This document shows positions 1 through 9,420 of a DNA stretch of 64,000 nucleotides, one piece after another. This DNA comes from Elusimicrobiaceae bacterium (GTDB lineage: Bacteria; Elusimicrobiota; Elusimicrobia; Elusimicrobiales; Elusimicrobiaceae): contig JAFXUJ010000014.1 in the NCBI GenBank assembly GCA_017525025.1, forward strand, positions 1-64,000, written 5' to 3'. Under the pieces are notes generated by a model. That model was not told where the DNA came from and ran no database searches. It was given only the letters and a program-made list of their open reading frames with translations. The position numbers and the translations under genes were made by a program. Positions within the stretch are counted from its first letter, which is position 1, and each line of letters starts with the position of its first letter.

Positions 1-3000
1 CCGCAAACAATTCGGCTTGTTTAACCGTATCAATGCCGAGGTCGGCTTCCATGTCTAAATCTAAATCCAGCATGTCTTCCGGATAGCCTGTCTTTTCCGC
101 TACCATATTTACAACTTCTTTCGTAACCGCCGCTTCATCCAACGCAACGGATTTCGGAGCCGGAGCGGCAACCACCGGAGTGGAAACGGCCGGAGCTGCT
201 TGGATGGGAGCTTGCGCCGTAGGTGTTGTTACGGCCGGTGTGGCAGGGGTTTGCACCGGTGTATGGATCGTATTGACTTTATCTACGAATGCTTGCGAAC
301 CTTCCATTACCAAAGACGGTTTTACGCCGTGATGGTAATTATCTTTTACGCGAAGCGTATTTTGTACCACTTCCAGCACCGGAGTTGGTTGTCCGGAAAT
401 AGCTTTAAGCCAAGCTTCATGTTTGGCTGCGTCCGCAATACGAGGTTGCCCTTCTTGCCAAACTCTTTCTAACAACGTCATGCCGATTTGGGAACCAAAA
501 CCCGCCGCCAAACGTAAGGCATATTTAAAATCATAATGTCCGCCTTTACTCAGCGTAATGCCGGTAAGCTCCGGGTCTGCTTCTTTGAAGTTAGCTATCG
601 GCGGCACAATTCCCGTATTCAAACAACGTACCGCAATTACATCTTCTAAGCCGGCCCCCATGGAGTGCCCGGTAAAACCTTTGGTATTGCTGACAATAAT
701 ATTACTGACGTTTTCACCAAAAGTCGTCTTTAACGCATACGCTTCTGCGCTGGCTGAACCACCCCGCGCCGGGGTATATGTTTCGTGCGAGATAAATACA
801 AGTTGTTTCGCAATATCCGCCCGATTGAGACCATTTTCTCTCTCGGCAGTAGACACTAAGCGATTCATTACCTGGGCAATGTGCCCTACATCTAAACGCG
901 TCACATGGAAACCGCTGTTTGCAATTTCCGTAGCTAGCAACTTGGCCAAGGGTTTCATACCGCGTTTTAATACTTCGCTTTCTTCTTCCACCACAAGAGA
1001 CACCGCACCCATTCCTACAATCATGCCGTTGCGGCGGCGGTCAAAAGGCAGGGCGGCCTTGGTTACATCCCCTTCGGTCGTGGCCGCACCGGAAGCTAAG
1101 AAAGCAGTTAAAATCCACTCGGATACGTTATCGTTCGTAATGTCATCTGCTCCGATAACGATTACGCGTTTGCAACGGCCCAAGCGAATCCAATCCTGCG
1201 CAATAGCAACCGCTTGAGCGGTGGAAGCACAGGCGGAGCTCATCGCGGTGGCTGGTCCGCGCGCGCGAATCCATTGGCAGAAATGAGCATGGGCAATAAT
1301 AATGGTTTTTAAAATAAATTCAGAGGTAAAAGCGGCCGGCTCAATTTCTTTCTCTTTAAAGTTGGTTTGATACCAATTTTCAATTTCTGCTTTTAGCACC
1401 GGATCCGCAATTTGAGCGATAAATTTATCACAAAATGCGCGGACTTCTTTGGCTGTTTTGTTATTAAGTAACCCTGTTACCCGTTTAGTTAAATCGCCCA
1501 TCATGCTATTGGCAACCGGGAAAGCAGAGGTGAAAATCACACCGGTCTCATCAATCATCTCAGCCGGCAAGCCCCAACGATCCGGCAGGTAACCACCGGT
1601 AGAAGTCGGTTTATAATAAAGGACTAACGGAATGCCCGCATCTTTGAGGGCTAATATACCCGCCGCAATGGCCAGTTGGAAACTGCGGTCCATGCAGCGT
1701 ACCCATTTGGCGGGAAGCCCAAATTCTTTTTCTAAATCAAACGCGCCCCCCTTCGCCGATAACTTAATAGCTTGCGAAGCGGAAGTTAAACGTTCAAAAC
1801 GGTGGTTGCCGTCCTTAGACTTAATTACAAATTCTACATGTTTATCAATTTGTTTTTGTTGGACTTCCGAAGAAACCGGCTCAATCATATTGCGCCCGGA
1901 AAGGATTTCATCCAATACACCTTCGCGGAAAATTTTATCCCAACTACCAGGTCCGCCCGCAGCGATACCGCTGATAACAACCGATTTATGAAAATCGGCT
2001 TGCGGGGCGTTTGCCTGCGGTTGGGGTTGTTCGGGCTGAGCATGCGGCGGTTGAGCCGGCGTTACGGCAAAACAAGCCGTCATTTCACTTTGGGTTTTGG
2101 TTACAGGAGTTGGATCTCCTTTAATCCAGCCGACGAAAGCCGGGTTATATGTGCTGTGGTTACCGGCCATATCGGTTCCCGTCCAATCAATATGAATGCC
2201 GGAAGAAATTAAATTGGCAAATAAGTCGTTAAATTCCACGATACCACCTTTTTTAGGGTGATTGGAAGCCAAAACTTTAATATCTTTTTTATCGGTTAAG
2301 GTGTTGGAAGCTAATGCGGAGAGAACGCGTTTAGGGCCACATTCCACAAATAAACGTACCCCGGAATCATACGTGGTACGCAACTGTTTCATCCACTCTA
2401 CCGAGTGAGAAATTTGCGTAACCATTAAATCTTTAATTTTCTCGGGATCATTGGGGTAAAACTCAGCCGTTACGTTCGTGGTAATCGGCATTTTAGGAGA
2501 GTGGAAAGTCAGCGTATCCAAGAACGCGCGGTACTGCGGCATAGCCGGTTGTACAATAGCGGAGTGGAATGCATGCGAAACCGGAATCTGCACGGCTTGA
2601 ATGCCCATATCCGTAAACATTTTGATAGCATCATCAATAGATTTAGAGGCTCCGGCAATAACCGTTTGTGTGGGGCAGTTTTTGTTTGCAACCGCCACAT
2701 AACCGGCTACCCGTCCCAATTCCGGCTCTACCCGTTCTACCGGGGCAGCAATAGAAGCCATTTTACCATTGTCTTCTACGCGAATTTCACTCATTACTTT
2801 CCCGCGGGTGCAAACAGCTTTCAACCCGTTTTCAAAATCAAAAATACCGGCTGCTACGGCAGCGGCATATTCACCCAAACTGTGGCCCATCACCACATCC
2901 GGCCGAATACCGAAGGAAGACAACAAACGCATCATGGCAATATCCGCGGTCAGTACGGCCGGTTGAGTCATTTCGGTACGCTTGATGGCGGCTTCACGTT

Positions 3001-5002
3001 CGGCAATTTGTTCTTTGGTTTCACCGGGTTTGCTCCACAAAGTTTCCGTCAACGTTTGGCCGATAATATCGGTAAGCAACCGGTCAGCCTCGTCAAACGT
3101 GTCTTGTACAATTTTATATTTGGAAGCCAAATCTTTCATCATGTCCACATATTGCGAGCCTTGGCCCGGGAACATAAAACAGACTTTCGGTTTGATAGCG
3201 GTAGGCGTAAAAGGATAAATACCTTTCATACGCAAATACAAGGATTCCTGTTCCCATACATCTTGGGAAGAAGCCGTTTTCTTAAAAAATTCAATTTTAT
3301 CTTTCAGTTTTTCCGGAGATTCGGCGTTAATGGTAACTGCAAATTTGCCGGGGTTAGCAATATGATTCTTATAGGAAATGCTGGGCAAGTAGGTGGGATC
3401 ATACTTGATAGAGACAAGGGCCTTGTCAAGCACATTGAAAAGTTCCTGTTTGGTAGCGGCCGAGAAAGTCAGCACATCGCTTTGAATTTTCTCACCCGGT
3501 ACGTGTAAAATATATGAATTGTTCATGGATACTTGCTCCTGTTTGGGGGTTACCGCCGCCGCAGAAGCGGGGGCCGGTTCTTTATGAAGTAAATTGTTGT
3601 TCATTTCTTCCATGGCTACGTGGAAGTTTGTTCCGCCAAAACCAAAAGCGGATACGTTGGCGCGGCGGATTTTACCGTCCGGCCAGGGTTGTGCCTTGGT
3701 GATAACACGGAAAGGACACGTACTCCAATCCACGGTAGGATTGGGGGTTTCAAAATTGACGGAAGGCGGTAACACCTTATTATATAAGGCCAGTGAAGTC
3801 TTAATTAAGGATGCAATACCCGCCGCCGCTTTGGCATGACCGATTTGACTTTTGACACTGCCCAGTCCAATCGTACCGGGTTTGGCATACGGGGCAAAGA
3901 TATCATGTAGCGCGGCTAATTCTACCGCGTCCCCTACGCGTGTGCTGGTACCGTGGGCTTCAATTAACCCCACATCACCCGGCGTATAATCTACTTGTTC
4001 AAAGGTTTTTTCTACGGCAATTTTTTGGCCTTTGGGGTTGGGGGCTGTAATGCCTTTTCCTTTCCCGTCTGAAGAAGCGCCAACGGCACGAATGACCGCG
4101 TATACCCGGTCTCCGTCTTTAACCGCATCCGACAAACGCTTCAAAATAACCATGCCCGCACCTTCAGCCATGACGAACCCATCGGCCTTGGCATCAAACG
4201 GACATGAACCGTTTGCGGAAAGCGCCCCGATTTTGCAGAATTTAATGTAAGAGGCGGGCGCCATCATTTGGTCTACGCCCCCCACCAGCGCCATATCAAA
4301 ATTCCCCATGCGTAGGCCATTAACAGCTTGGTCTACCGCCGCTAAAGAAGTGGCGCACGCCGCATCTACGGTAAAGTTAGTACCGTGCAAATCAAACACA
4401 TTGGCCACGCGCCCGGCAATTACGTTCGCCAACTCTCCCGGCATGGAATCTTCGGTTACGGGCATGAAGTTAGCCCGGACGCCGTCCTCCATTTCGTCCA
4501 ATAATTTTTTTCCCGTATCGGGCGGTAAAGCTTGATAGGTGGGCGTTTTTTTCAAAATTTCATAATAGACCGGACGATTCAAGCGCAGGTTGGAACGGTC
4601 GTTTTTCATTCCGCCCATAGAGTTGCCGATAATAACAGCCGTGCGGTTACGGTCAAATTCTTTTTTATCGTATCCGGCATCCTCTAGTGCCATACTAGCG
4701 GTTTCAATAGCCAAATGCTGAATGGTATCCATTTGCTTGGCAATTTGGGGAGGAATACGGTATTTTAGCGGATTAAATTTAAAAGTTTGCGGGATGAAAC
4801 CGCCGATCTTGGAATACAGCTTATCTTCGGCCTTGTGATCTGGGCTATAAAACAACTTATAATCCCAGTAAGAGGAGGGTACTTCGGTAATACAATACTT
4901 GCCGGTTTGAATATTATTCCAAAACTCATCTTTATTTAAAGCGCCCGGCATAATGGCGCCTATCCCCACAATGGCAATAGGTTCAAGGTTTTTATTCTTC
5001 AT
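1..5002 (-). CDS. PfaA-like type I polyketide/fatty-acid synthase, KS-AT-KS-ACP (3' end outside window)
   Basis: At least 1667 codons are open, running off the left edge. The ATG at 5002 has AGGAG 6 nt upstream. Domains read directly: KS1 about 1-450 with the complete triad Cys216 (DAACATS), His350 (EAHGTST) and His389 (GHAK); an acyltransferase about 600-900 with FPGQGSQ near 611, nucleophile Ser708 in GHSLGEYAA, and SHAFHS near 809, a malonyl-type signature; KS2 about 1005-1520 with Cys1258 (SSACAST), His1406 and His1446 in unusual contexts (SHETYTP, GHSMGAG); a Pro/Ala/Thr/Gln-rich linker; then an ACP. The ACP reads LGIDT, so Thr1659 sits where the phosphopantetheinyl Ser is expected. The order resembles PfaA-type polyunsaturated lipid synthases. 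The product is unknown, and later reductive domains would lie beyond the edge. Domain assignment is firm; pathway is inference. Confidence 0.93.
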   Translation of the reverse strand, partial: MKNKNLEPIAIVGIGAIMPGALNKDEFWNNIQTGKYCITEVPSSYWDYKLFYSPDHKAEDKLYSKIGGFIPQTFKFNPLKYRIPPQIAKQMDTIQHLAIETASMALEDAGYDKKEFDRNRTAVIIGNSMGGMKNDRSNLRLNRPVYYEILKKTPTYQALPPDTGKKLLDEMEDGVRANFMPVTEDSMPGELANVIAGRVANVFDLHGTNFTVDAACATSLAAVDQAVNGLRMGNFDMALVGGVDQMMAPASYIKFCKIGALSANGSCPFDAKADGFVMAEGAGMVILKRLSDAVKDGDRVYAVIRAVGASSDGKGKGITAPNPKGQKIAVEKTFEQVDYTPGDVGLIEAHGTSTRVGDAVELAALHDIFAPYAKPGTIGLGSVKSQIGHAKAAAGIASLIKTSLALYNKVLPPSVNFETPNPTVDWSTCPFRVITKAQPWPDGKIRRANVSAFGFGGTNFHVAMEEMNNNLLHKEPAPASAAAVTPKQEQVSMNNSYILHVPGEKIQSDVLTFSAATKQELFNVLDKALVSIKYDPTYLPSISYKNHIANPGKFAVTINAESPEKLKDKIEFFKKTASSQDVWEQESLYLRMKGIYPFTPTAIKPKVCFMFPGQGSQYVDMMKDLASKYKIVQDTFDEADRLLTDIIGQTLTETLWSKPGETKEQIAEREAAIKRTEMTQPAVLTADIAMMRLLSSFGIRPDVVMGHSLGEYAAAVAAGIFDFENGLKAVCTRGKVMSEIRVEDNGKMASIAAPVERVEPELGRVAGYVAVANKNCPTQTVIAGASKSIDDAIKMFTDMGIQAVQIPVSHAFHSAIVQPAMPQYRAFLDTLTFHSPKMPITTNVTAEFYPNDPEKIKDLMVTQISHSVEWMKQLRTTYDSGVRLFVECGPKRVLSALASNTLTDKKDIKVLASNHPKKGGIVEFNDLFANLISSGIHIDWTGTDMAGNHSTYNPAFVGWIKGDPTPVTKTQSEMTACFAVTPAQPPHAQPEQPQPQANAPQADFHKSVVISGIAAGGPGSWDKIFREGVLDEILSGRNMIEPVSSEVQQKQIDKHVEFVIKSKDGNHRFERLTSASQAIKLSAKGGAFDLEKEFGLPAKWVRCMDRSFQLAIAAGILALKDAGIPLVLYYKPTSTGGYLPDRWGLPAEMIDETGVIFTSAFPVANSMMGDLTKRVTGLLNNKTAKEVRAFCDKFIAQIADPVLKAEIENWYQTNFKEKEIEPAAFTSEFILKTIIIAHAHFCQWIRARGPATAMSSACASTAQAVAIAQDWIRLGRCKRVIVIGADDITNDNVSEWILTAFLASGAATTEGDVTKAALPFDRRRNGMIVGMGAVSLVVEEESEVLKRGMKPLAKLLATEIANSGFHVTRLDVGHIAQVMNRLVSTAERENGLNRADIAKQLVFISHETYTPARGGSASAEAYALKTTFGENVSNIIVSNTKGFTGHSMGAGLEDVIAVRCLNTGIVPPIANFKEADPELTGITLSKGGHYDFKYALRLAAGFGSQIGMTLLERVWQEGQPRIADAAKHEAWLKAISGQPTPVLEVVQNTLRVKDNYHHGVKPSLVMEGSQAFVDKVNTIHTPVQTPATPAVTTPTAQAPIQAAPAVSTPVVAAPAPKSVALDEAAVTKEVVNMVAEKTGYPEDMLDLDLDMEADLGIDTVKQAELFA

Positions 5003-5250
5003 GTAATCTCCTAATCCCTAAAATCCGTAGTTACAACTATATAGGTATATTTTATTAAATTTGCAGAAGCCAAAACAAATTTTAATGCCGTTTTTTAGAT
5101 TACAGGGTTGACAAAAGTTAATTGTCATTATTAGATTTTTAGGTTTACAAAAAAGCAAAATAACATCCGCACGTCTGAGCCAGCTTAGGAGAGAGCGTTG
5201 TCAATTTGCAAATTTGAAGCCAATTTTGCGATTTGGGCCTGCTGAAATAC

Positions 5251-5282
5251 AAAATAAAAAACCGCCGCTTATTTTGCGGCGG
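5251..5282 (-). terminator. Intrinsic terminator of the def-lysC operon
   Basis: A 7-bp GC stem (CCGCCGC/GCGGCGG, 5262-5282) is followed on the minus strand by TTTTTTATTTT. It lies just after the stop of the coiled-coil gene. The rest of 5003-5302 is AT-rich; I see no gene there and only weak promoter-like hexamers. Confidence 0.8.
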
Positions 5283-5302
5283 CCTTTATTTTTCAAGCAA
5301 TT

Positions 5303-5740
5303 TTAATTTTCGGATTGATTTTCAGCCACTTTCATGTTCTCCAATTCTTGGATTAAACTCAGCAAAGTTGGCTGTAATTTTGAAACATACTCTTGCTCAA
5401 AGGTGCCAATGCGGGCCTCCAAGCGGGAAATCTGTTTGGCCATATCGCTAACGGTTTTCTCATGGCTTATTTTCATTTCTTCCAACCGATATTGAAGCTC
5501 TTTTACCTTTTCCTGCAAATCAGCCACCTCTAGCGGAGCCGTATTTTGCAAGGCACCCAACACTGTGGCGCGGGACTCAAAGGCCGGTGGCTGGGCCACG
5601 GTCATAACCGTTACGTCTTCTTCCGTGTCTTCGTTATCGGCTTCCGCCGCCAAGGCCGCGCGGTATTTGGCCGTAAATACAAACAGCAAGATAAAACAAA
5701 CAACAAAACCTATCAATTGTAAAATAACTGTGTTTTCCAT
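5303..5740 (-). CDS. Single-pass membrane coiled-coil protein, unknown function
   Basis: About 145 residues. The N-terminus is one hydrophobic helix (about residues 4-22), followed by an acidic stretch (DNEDTEEDV) and a long charged heptad-like region from about 73 to 130, predicted to be a coiled coil. I recognise no named family. The ATG at 5740 is preferred; an in-frame TTG lies two codons upstream, and no clear Shine-Dalgarno is visible for either. It is the last gene of the def / aspartokinase / small membrane protein operon and is followed by a strong terminator. Confidence 0.75.
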   Translation of the reverse strand: MENTVILQLIGFVVCFILLFVFTAKYRAALAAEADNEDTEEDVTVMTVAQPPAFESRATVLGALQNTAPLEVADLQEKVKELQYRLEEMKISHEKTVSDMAKQISRLEARIGTFEQEYVSKLQPTLLSLIQELENMKVAENQSEN

Positions 5741-5777
5741 ATTCAAATCATACCATATCCATGAAAATATTGCCCGT

Positions 5778-5942
5778 TTATTTGCGGCGGATGGCTACAA
5801 AACTGGCAAAGAAAACCGCCCCATATAGCAAGCCGGAAATAACCGAACGCCCCAGGGAACTAAACCCGGGGCCCCACATATAAATAGCTCCGCCCAATAT
5901 TACAAAAGCAATTATGCCTGTTACGTTCCATTTAATATACAT
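5778..5942 (-). CDS. Small two-helix membrane protein (54 residues), unknown function
   Basis: A short frame of 54 residues whose ATG lies 2 nt after the aspartokinase stop, indicating translational coupling. The sequence has two hydrophobic segments (about residues 7-22 and 34-51) separated by a Gly/Pro turn (MWGPGF) and ends with basic residues IRRK, as expected for a small inner-membrane protein. It matches no family I know. The tight packing between two operon genes and the hydrophobic composition support a real gene. Confidence 0.65.
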   Translation of the reverse strand: MYIKWNVTGIIAFVILGGAIYMWGPGFSSLGRSVISGLLYGAVFFASFVAIRRK

Positions 5943-5944
5943 AT

Positions 5945-6673
5945 TTACTTAATCACCGTTCCGGTTTTGCCGGTTTCATAATAAACAATGCGTATTTCCA
6001 CGCCTTTTTCCTTCGCCAAGCAAACGGCATCCGGGTGGAGTACGCTGGCCCCGTTGAGGGCTAGTTTATACATTTCATCAAAATCCAATACTTCGTATTT
6101 TTGGGCTTTGGAATCCTTGTTGGGATCGGCCGAATAGACGCCGTCCACATCTTTAATCATCTCTACGTGGTCAGCCCCCAATTGGGAAGCCAAAAATACA
6201 GCCGACACATCCGAACCGCCACGTTTTAAAGTGGTAATTTCTTTATTCTCTCCAATGCCCTGGAACCCGGCCACTATCGGCACGTGTCCGGCTTTAATTT
6301 CTTTTTTCAAGCGGTCGCCTTTGAGTGTTAAGATGTCGGCCCCGGTATGGGAAGACGTGGTAATGAGCCCGATTTGGGATCCTGTCAAAGAGACTGACGG
6401 CACCCCAATGGCCCGAAGTGCAATAGACAAAAGAGCCACACTTACACGTTCGCCGGTGGTAATAAGCATATCCAGTTCGCGCCGGTCCGGCTCGCGGGTA
6501 ATACTATAGGCATGGTCCAAAAGTACATCTGTTAAATTCCCGTTGGCAGACGCCACCACCACGGGGATAAATCCTTCATCATAGCGGGATTTAATCAGAT
6601 GGGCCGCTAAGAGTAATTTTTGTTTATTGGCTAGTGTATTACCGCCGAATTTCATGACGCATACTTTTGTCAT
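5945..6673 (-). CDS. Aspartate kinase, catalytic domain only
   Basis: Predicted to phosphorylate L-aspartate, the first step towards Lys/Thr/Met and diaminopimelate. 242 residues. N-terminal KFGGNT is the variant of the family's KFGGTS nucleotide/substrate motif; TTGERVS and LKRGGSDVSA are classic aspartokinase motifs, and MIKDVDGVYSADP follows. The protein ends at the catalytic domain: the usual C-terminal pair of ACT domains (total length 400 or more) is missing, so feedback regulation must come from another protein or be absent. The ATG at 6673 is one base after the def stop; a longer in-frame upstream extension overlapping def is unlikely. A free-standing tandem-ACT protein is encoded at 9487-9897, a possible but unproven partner. 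Other amino-acid kinases are a less likely reading. Confidence 0.85.
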   Translation of the reverse strand: MTKVCVMKFGGNTLANKQKLLLAAHLIKSRYDEGFIPVVVASANGNLTDVLLDHAYSITREPDRRELDMLITTGERVSVALLSIALRAIGVPSVSLTGSQIGLITTSSHTGADILTLKGDRLKKEIKAGHVPIVAGFQGIGENKEITTLKRGGSDVSAVFLASQLGADHVEMIKDVDGVYSADPNKDSKAQKYEVLDFDEMYKLALNGASVLHPDAVCLAKEKGVEIRIVYYETGKTGTVIK

Positions 6674-6674
6674 A

Positions 6675-7196
6675 CTAATCCCATTGGGCACGTAATTTTT
6701 TGATGATTTTTTTGACTTCCGGCTTTGATTTCGGATCCACCAGATCAATGAATAATTTACCGTCCAGATGATCCACCTCGTGTTGAAAAGCCTTGGCCAG
6801 TAACCCGCGCGCACGCATTTTTTTAGGAGTGCCGGTTTCGTCTAAAAATTCTACCGTTACATCCGTATAGCGTTTAACCTCCGCCCATAACCCGGGCAGA
6901 GAGAGGCACCCTTCTTCCTCTATTTTTTCTCCCTGTTTAGCAACGATTTTGGGGTTGATAATCACGTACCGTTTCGGCGGATCTTCTTCTTTTTCGCCGG
7001 GGAGTAAAATGATCGCTAGCCGCAGCGGCAACCCGATTTGGTTAGCCGCCAGACCTACGCCATGAACGGCTAGACACGTTTCTTCCATGTCTTTAAGCAG
7101 ACGCGGCAACTGCGGTGCGATTTTTTGATAATCTACCGGTTTTAATTTTTGGCGCAAAATCGGCTCGCCGTATTTGGTAACGTGTAAGATAGCCAT
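6675..7196 (-). CDS. def: Peptide deformylase
   Basis: Removes the N-formyl group from nascent proteins in the cytoplasm. All three signature motifs are present in 173 residues: GVGLAANQIG (Gln53), EEGCLSLPG (metal ligand Cys97) and QHEVDHLDG (ligands His139 and His143, catalytic Glu140). Length is normal for the family. It is the first gene of an operon continuing into the short aspartokinase one base downstream. The C-terminus has a Lys-rich tail, common in the family. Confidence 0.97.
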   Translation of the reverse strand: MAILHVTKYGEPILRQKLKPVDYQKIAPQLPRLLKDMEETCLAVHGVGLAANQIGLPLRLAIILLPGEKEEDPPKRYVIINPKIVAKQGEKIEEEGCLSLPGLWAEVKRYTDVTVEFLDETGTPKKMRARGLLAKAFQHEVDHLDGKLFIDLVDPKSKPEVKKIIKKLRAQWD

Positions 7197-7296
7197 AGTT
7201 GTATTGTATCATTTAGCAGGTAGGGGCGCAAACAGGGCAGAAAGATTCCCGGATATAAATGACCGGGGACATAGCTACCTAAAATATCTATAAGGT

Positions 7297-7788
7297 TTAA
7301 GGAAGCAAGTAATAATCCCCGGATGAAATTGTAGAAGAAAAAACTCCTCCTAAACTTTTACATACGCGTGCGGCAAAAGCCTTTCCTTTTCTTGCCCAAC
7401 AGAGTTTTCTCTCATTACTAACGGGATAGTAAGTATTATCCCCCATTTTGCAATATAGTGTTAGGCCGCCGCTTCCATCATTAGTTACACAACTGGTTTT
7501 CCTATCCGCTGACACTATTCTTTTACCATTATATTCCAGACTCCAACCGGACGGAATATCCAAATCCAGTTCTTCAAAGTAATCCGTATATACACCGTTT
7601 TCCATACGGTATCTTTCCTCGGATTGCCGGTAAGCATGCGCCAAAATGATTAGTTGCGAAAAACGACTTTTTGCCACAGACAATTCATACTGTGGCAAGG
7701 CCACGGCAGCCAAAATACCAATAATAAGTACTACTACCAACAACTCTATAAGCGTAAAACCTTTCGTACAACTATTTTTATTTCCCAT
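7297..7788 (-). CDS. Type IV pilin-like protein 1
   Basis: 163 residues. A short basic leader (MGNKNSCTKG) is followed by FTLIELLVV, the prepilin peptidase site G/F with Glu at +5, and a hydrophobic N-terminal helix of about 20 residues ending in ALPQYE. The C-terminal globular part contains Cys residues that could pair (for example CVTN and CWAR), as in PilE/PilA pilins. RBS GGGGGAG lies about 5 nt before the ATG. It would be matured by a PilD peptidase such as the one at 47937-48719 and assembled into a pilus or type II-like pseudopilus. It has its own promoter and lies apart from assembly genes. Confidence 0.9.
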   Translation of the reverse strand: MGNKNSCTKGFTLIELLVVVLIIGILAAVALPQYELSVAKSRFSQLIILAHAYRQSEERYRMENGVYTDYFEELDLDIPSGWSLEYNGKRIVSADRKTSCVTNDGSGGLTLYCKMGDNTYYPVSNERKLCWARKGKAFAARVCKSLGGVFSSTISSGDYYLLP

Positions 7789-7820
7789 ACGTACTCCCCC
7801 ACGGTCAGAAAGATAAAATT

Positions 7821-7838
7821 AGTGTATCAAAAAAAAAA
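7821..7838 (-). promoter_or_regulatory. Pilin 1 promoter: T10 tract plus extended -10
   Basis: Read on the minus strand, ten T are followed by TGATACACT, an extended -10 (TG-N-TACACT), 33 nt before the ATG (first base of the -10 to start). No good -35 is visible. The same arrangement and distance recur before pilin 2. Confidence 0.6.
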
Positions 7839-7881
7839 TGGGCAAGACGCTTTTGTTTTTTCCCCCTTATTTAGAAATTCT

Positions 7882-7910
7882 TTTCCTTTCTCCTTCAAAA
7901 AAGATAAAAT
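7882..7910 (+). promoter_or_regulatory. Promoter of the nuclease gene, probably leaderless
   Basis: TTTCCT, 17 nt, TAAAAT; the -10 ends 8 nt before the ATG at 7919 and no Shine-Dalgarno is present, so transcription would start at or next to the start codon. Confidence 0.5.
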
Positions 7911-7918
7911 ACTTACAA

Positions 7919-9409
7919 ATGACCGATTCCGATTTGCAAACCTTATTTAATACACTATCTGCCGGACGGACGCCGGGCAAAGAAGATTTTAATGCATCGC
8001 GGATGTTTTCCTTATTAGAGGATCCTTTTAGCGTGTGGTGCTTTTTTCACGCGCCCAAAGAAGAAGCCGTGCCCGAGCCCAACCGCTACGAAAATTTAAA
8101 AATCCGCACCGACCGCAACGCCCGGGATGAATGGATTAAACAAGAGTTCCCGGAAGTAGTATTCGTATCGGGCGAAACGGAAACGGAACGATTCCGAAAC
8201 ACCTTGCGCGCGATGGCAAATGGGGCTAGTGCTATTGCCAACTGTGTACTGTGGAACCTGCCGAAAAATATTTACGGAAGTGCCAATTTGCTCGTTAAAG
8301 ATGAAACCGCCCCCAGTATCTTTGGCCCCTATCACTATCGTTTATTTCAATTTAAACGCGCACACGATTTGAAGGAACACTATGCGCTACAAGTCAGCTT
8401 ATTAAATCTCATTTTGGGCACTATTCAACAATACACGCCCGAAGAAACTCGCGTCTTTTTAAAAGGACATCACGTAGATGTACCGTACCGCAATCACCAA
8501 ACCCGCTTGGATCGTGAACTAACTTTTTGGCGCGCCATCCGCGACGGAAAAGCCAAGCCGGAAGCCCATAAACCGCCCAAGGCCGCCAGCGCGCCGTGGC
8601 GGGTCTATGCCAATAAAATGGTAGCCCAAAGTAAAGATTTACTGATGCTCCCCGGTTTAAATACCGAAATGCGCCAATGTCTCAAGATCAACGGAATGTT
8701 TAATACTGACGACGTCGCCCACGCGGGACTTGCCAAGCTACAGACCATTTTGGAGGAACCGCACGCAACTGATTCTTATTATAATGCCCAGGCCTATTTA
8801 CACAATAAACCGGTACTGCGTGAAGCGGGGCACTTTCCCCCACCGCCCAAAAAATATAATTTGTATTTTGATTTTGAAGCTACGGAAACTTTTACCAAAG
8901 ACAATGTATCTTTTGTATATTTAATCGGCATTTGGGATAAAGAAAAAGATAAATACGTCAGTTTTGTAGCCAAGACACCGCAAGAAGAAATTTCCATCTT
9001 TGAACAATTTTACGATTATATCCAGGATTTTAAAGATACCGCCCTATACCATTGGACGGAATACGAAGTTAAAAAAATGAAAAACCTGGCGCAGAAGAAT
9101 CCGCAAGATGCAGAAAAATTAAACGCTTTGTGCGCGATTTGCTATGATTTAAAGGTAGCGGTAAATAAAGCATTTTATTTGCCGGCTCCGAGTTTTTCAT
9201 TAAAAGCGGCCGCTCCGGCGTTTGGGTTTAATTGGCGTCAAGATGATTGCGGCGCGATGGATAGTATGGTGTACTTTACCAACTGGCTTAAAACCGGAAA
9301 CGAAGAACTATTAAACAAAGTCCTCATGTACAACGAGGATGATTGTAAGGCCATGTTGGACTTGGAACAAAAATTGCGGAAATCAGAAGTGTTGCATTTA
9401 AAGCCGTAA
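7919..9409 (+). CDS. TM0106-type RecB-like nuclease with DEDDy exonuclease (RNase_H_2) domain
   Basis: 496 residues. The C-terminal third (from about residue 290) has the pattern of a DEDDy 3'-5' exonuclease: YFDFEATE, the middle YHWTEYE and the final YNEDDCKAM, as in the predicted RecB-family nucleases that carry an RNase_H_2 domain. The N-terminal part contains a RecB-like stretch (HHVDVPYRN, then RVYANKMVAQSKDLLMLPG, a helix-hairpin-helix-like region). It likely acts in DNA repair or processing in the cytoplasm; the substrate is unknown. The ATG at 7919 is chosen because the codons upstream overlap the pilin promoter and look non-coding. It is transcribed divergently from pilin 1 and ends in a clear terminator. 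Confidence 0.82.
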   Translation: MTDSDLQTLFNTLSAGRTPGKEDFNASRMFSLLEDPFSVWCFFHAPKEEAVPEPNRYENLKIRTDRNARDEWIKQEFPEVVFVSGETETERFRNTLRAMANGASAIANCVLWNLPKNIYGSANLLVKDETAPSIFGPYHYRLFQFKRAHDLKEHYALQVSLLNLILGTIQQYTPEETRVFLKGHHVDVPYRNHQTRLDRELTFWRAIRDGKAKPEAHKPPKAASAPWRVYANKMVAQSKDLLMLPGLNTEMRQCLKINGMFNTDDVAHAGLAKLQTILEEPHATDSYYNAQAYLHNKPVLREAGHFPPPPKKYNLYFDFEATETFTKDNVSFVYLIGIWDKEKDKYVSFVAKTPQEEISIFEQFYDYIQDFKDTALYHWTEYEVKKMKNLAQKNPQDAEKLNALCAICYDLKVAVNKAFYLPAPSFSLKAAAPAFGFNWRQDDCGAMDSMVYFTNWLKTGNEELLNKVLMYNEDDCKAMLDLEQKLRKSEVLHLKP

Positions 9410-9420
9410 AACAGATTTTG

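Noticed and set aside
2501-3508. Long plus-strand frame of 335 codons opposite the PKS gene
   Set aside because: It lies wholly antisense to the intact polyketide synthase coding sequence, with its codon bias reflected from the other strand.
6674-6814. Longer start for the aspartokinase, 47 codons upstream
   Set aside because: The extension lies within def in another frame and is Trp-rich; the family begins at the KFGG region shortly after ATG 6673.
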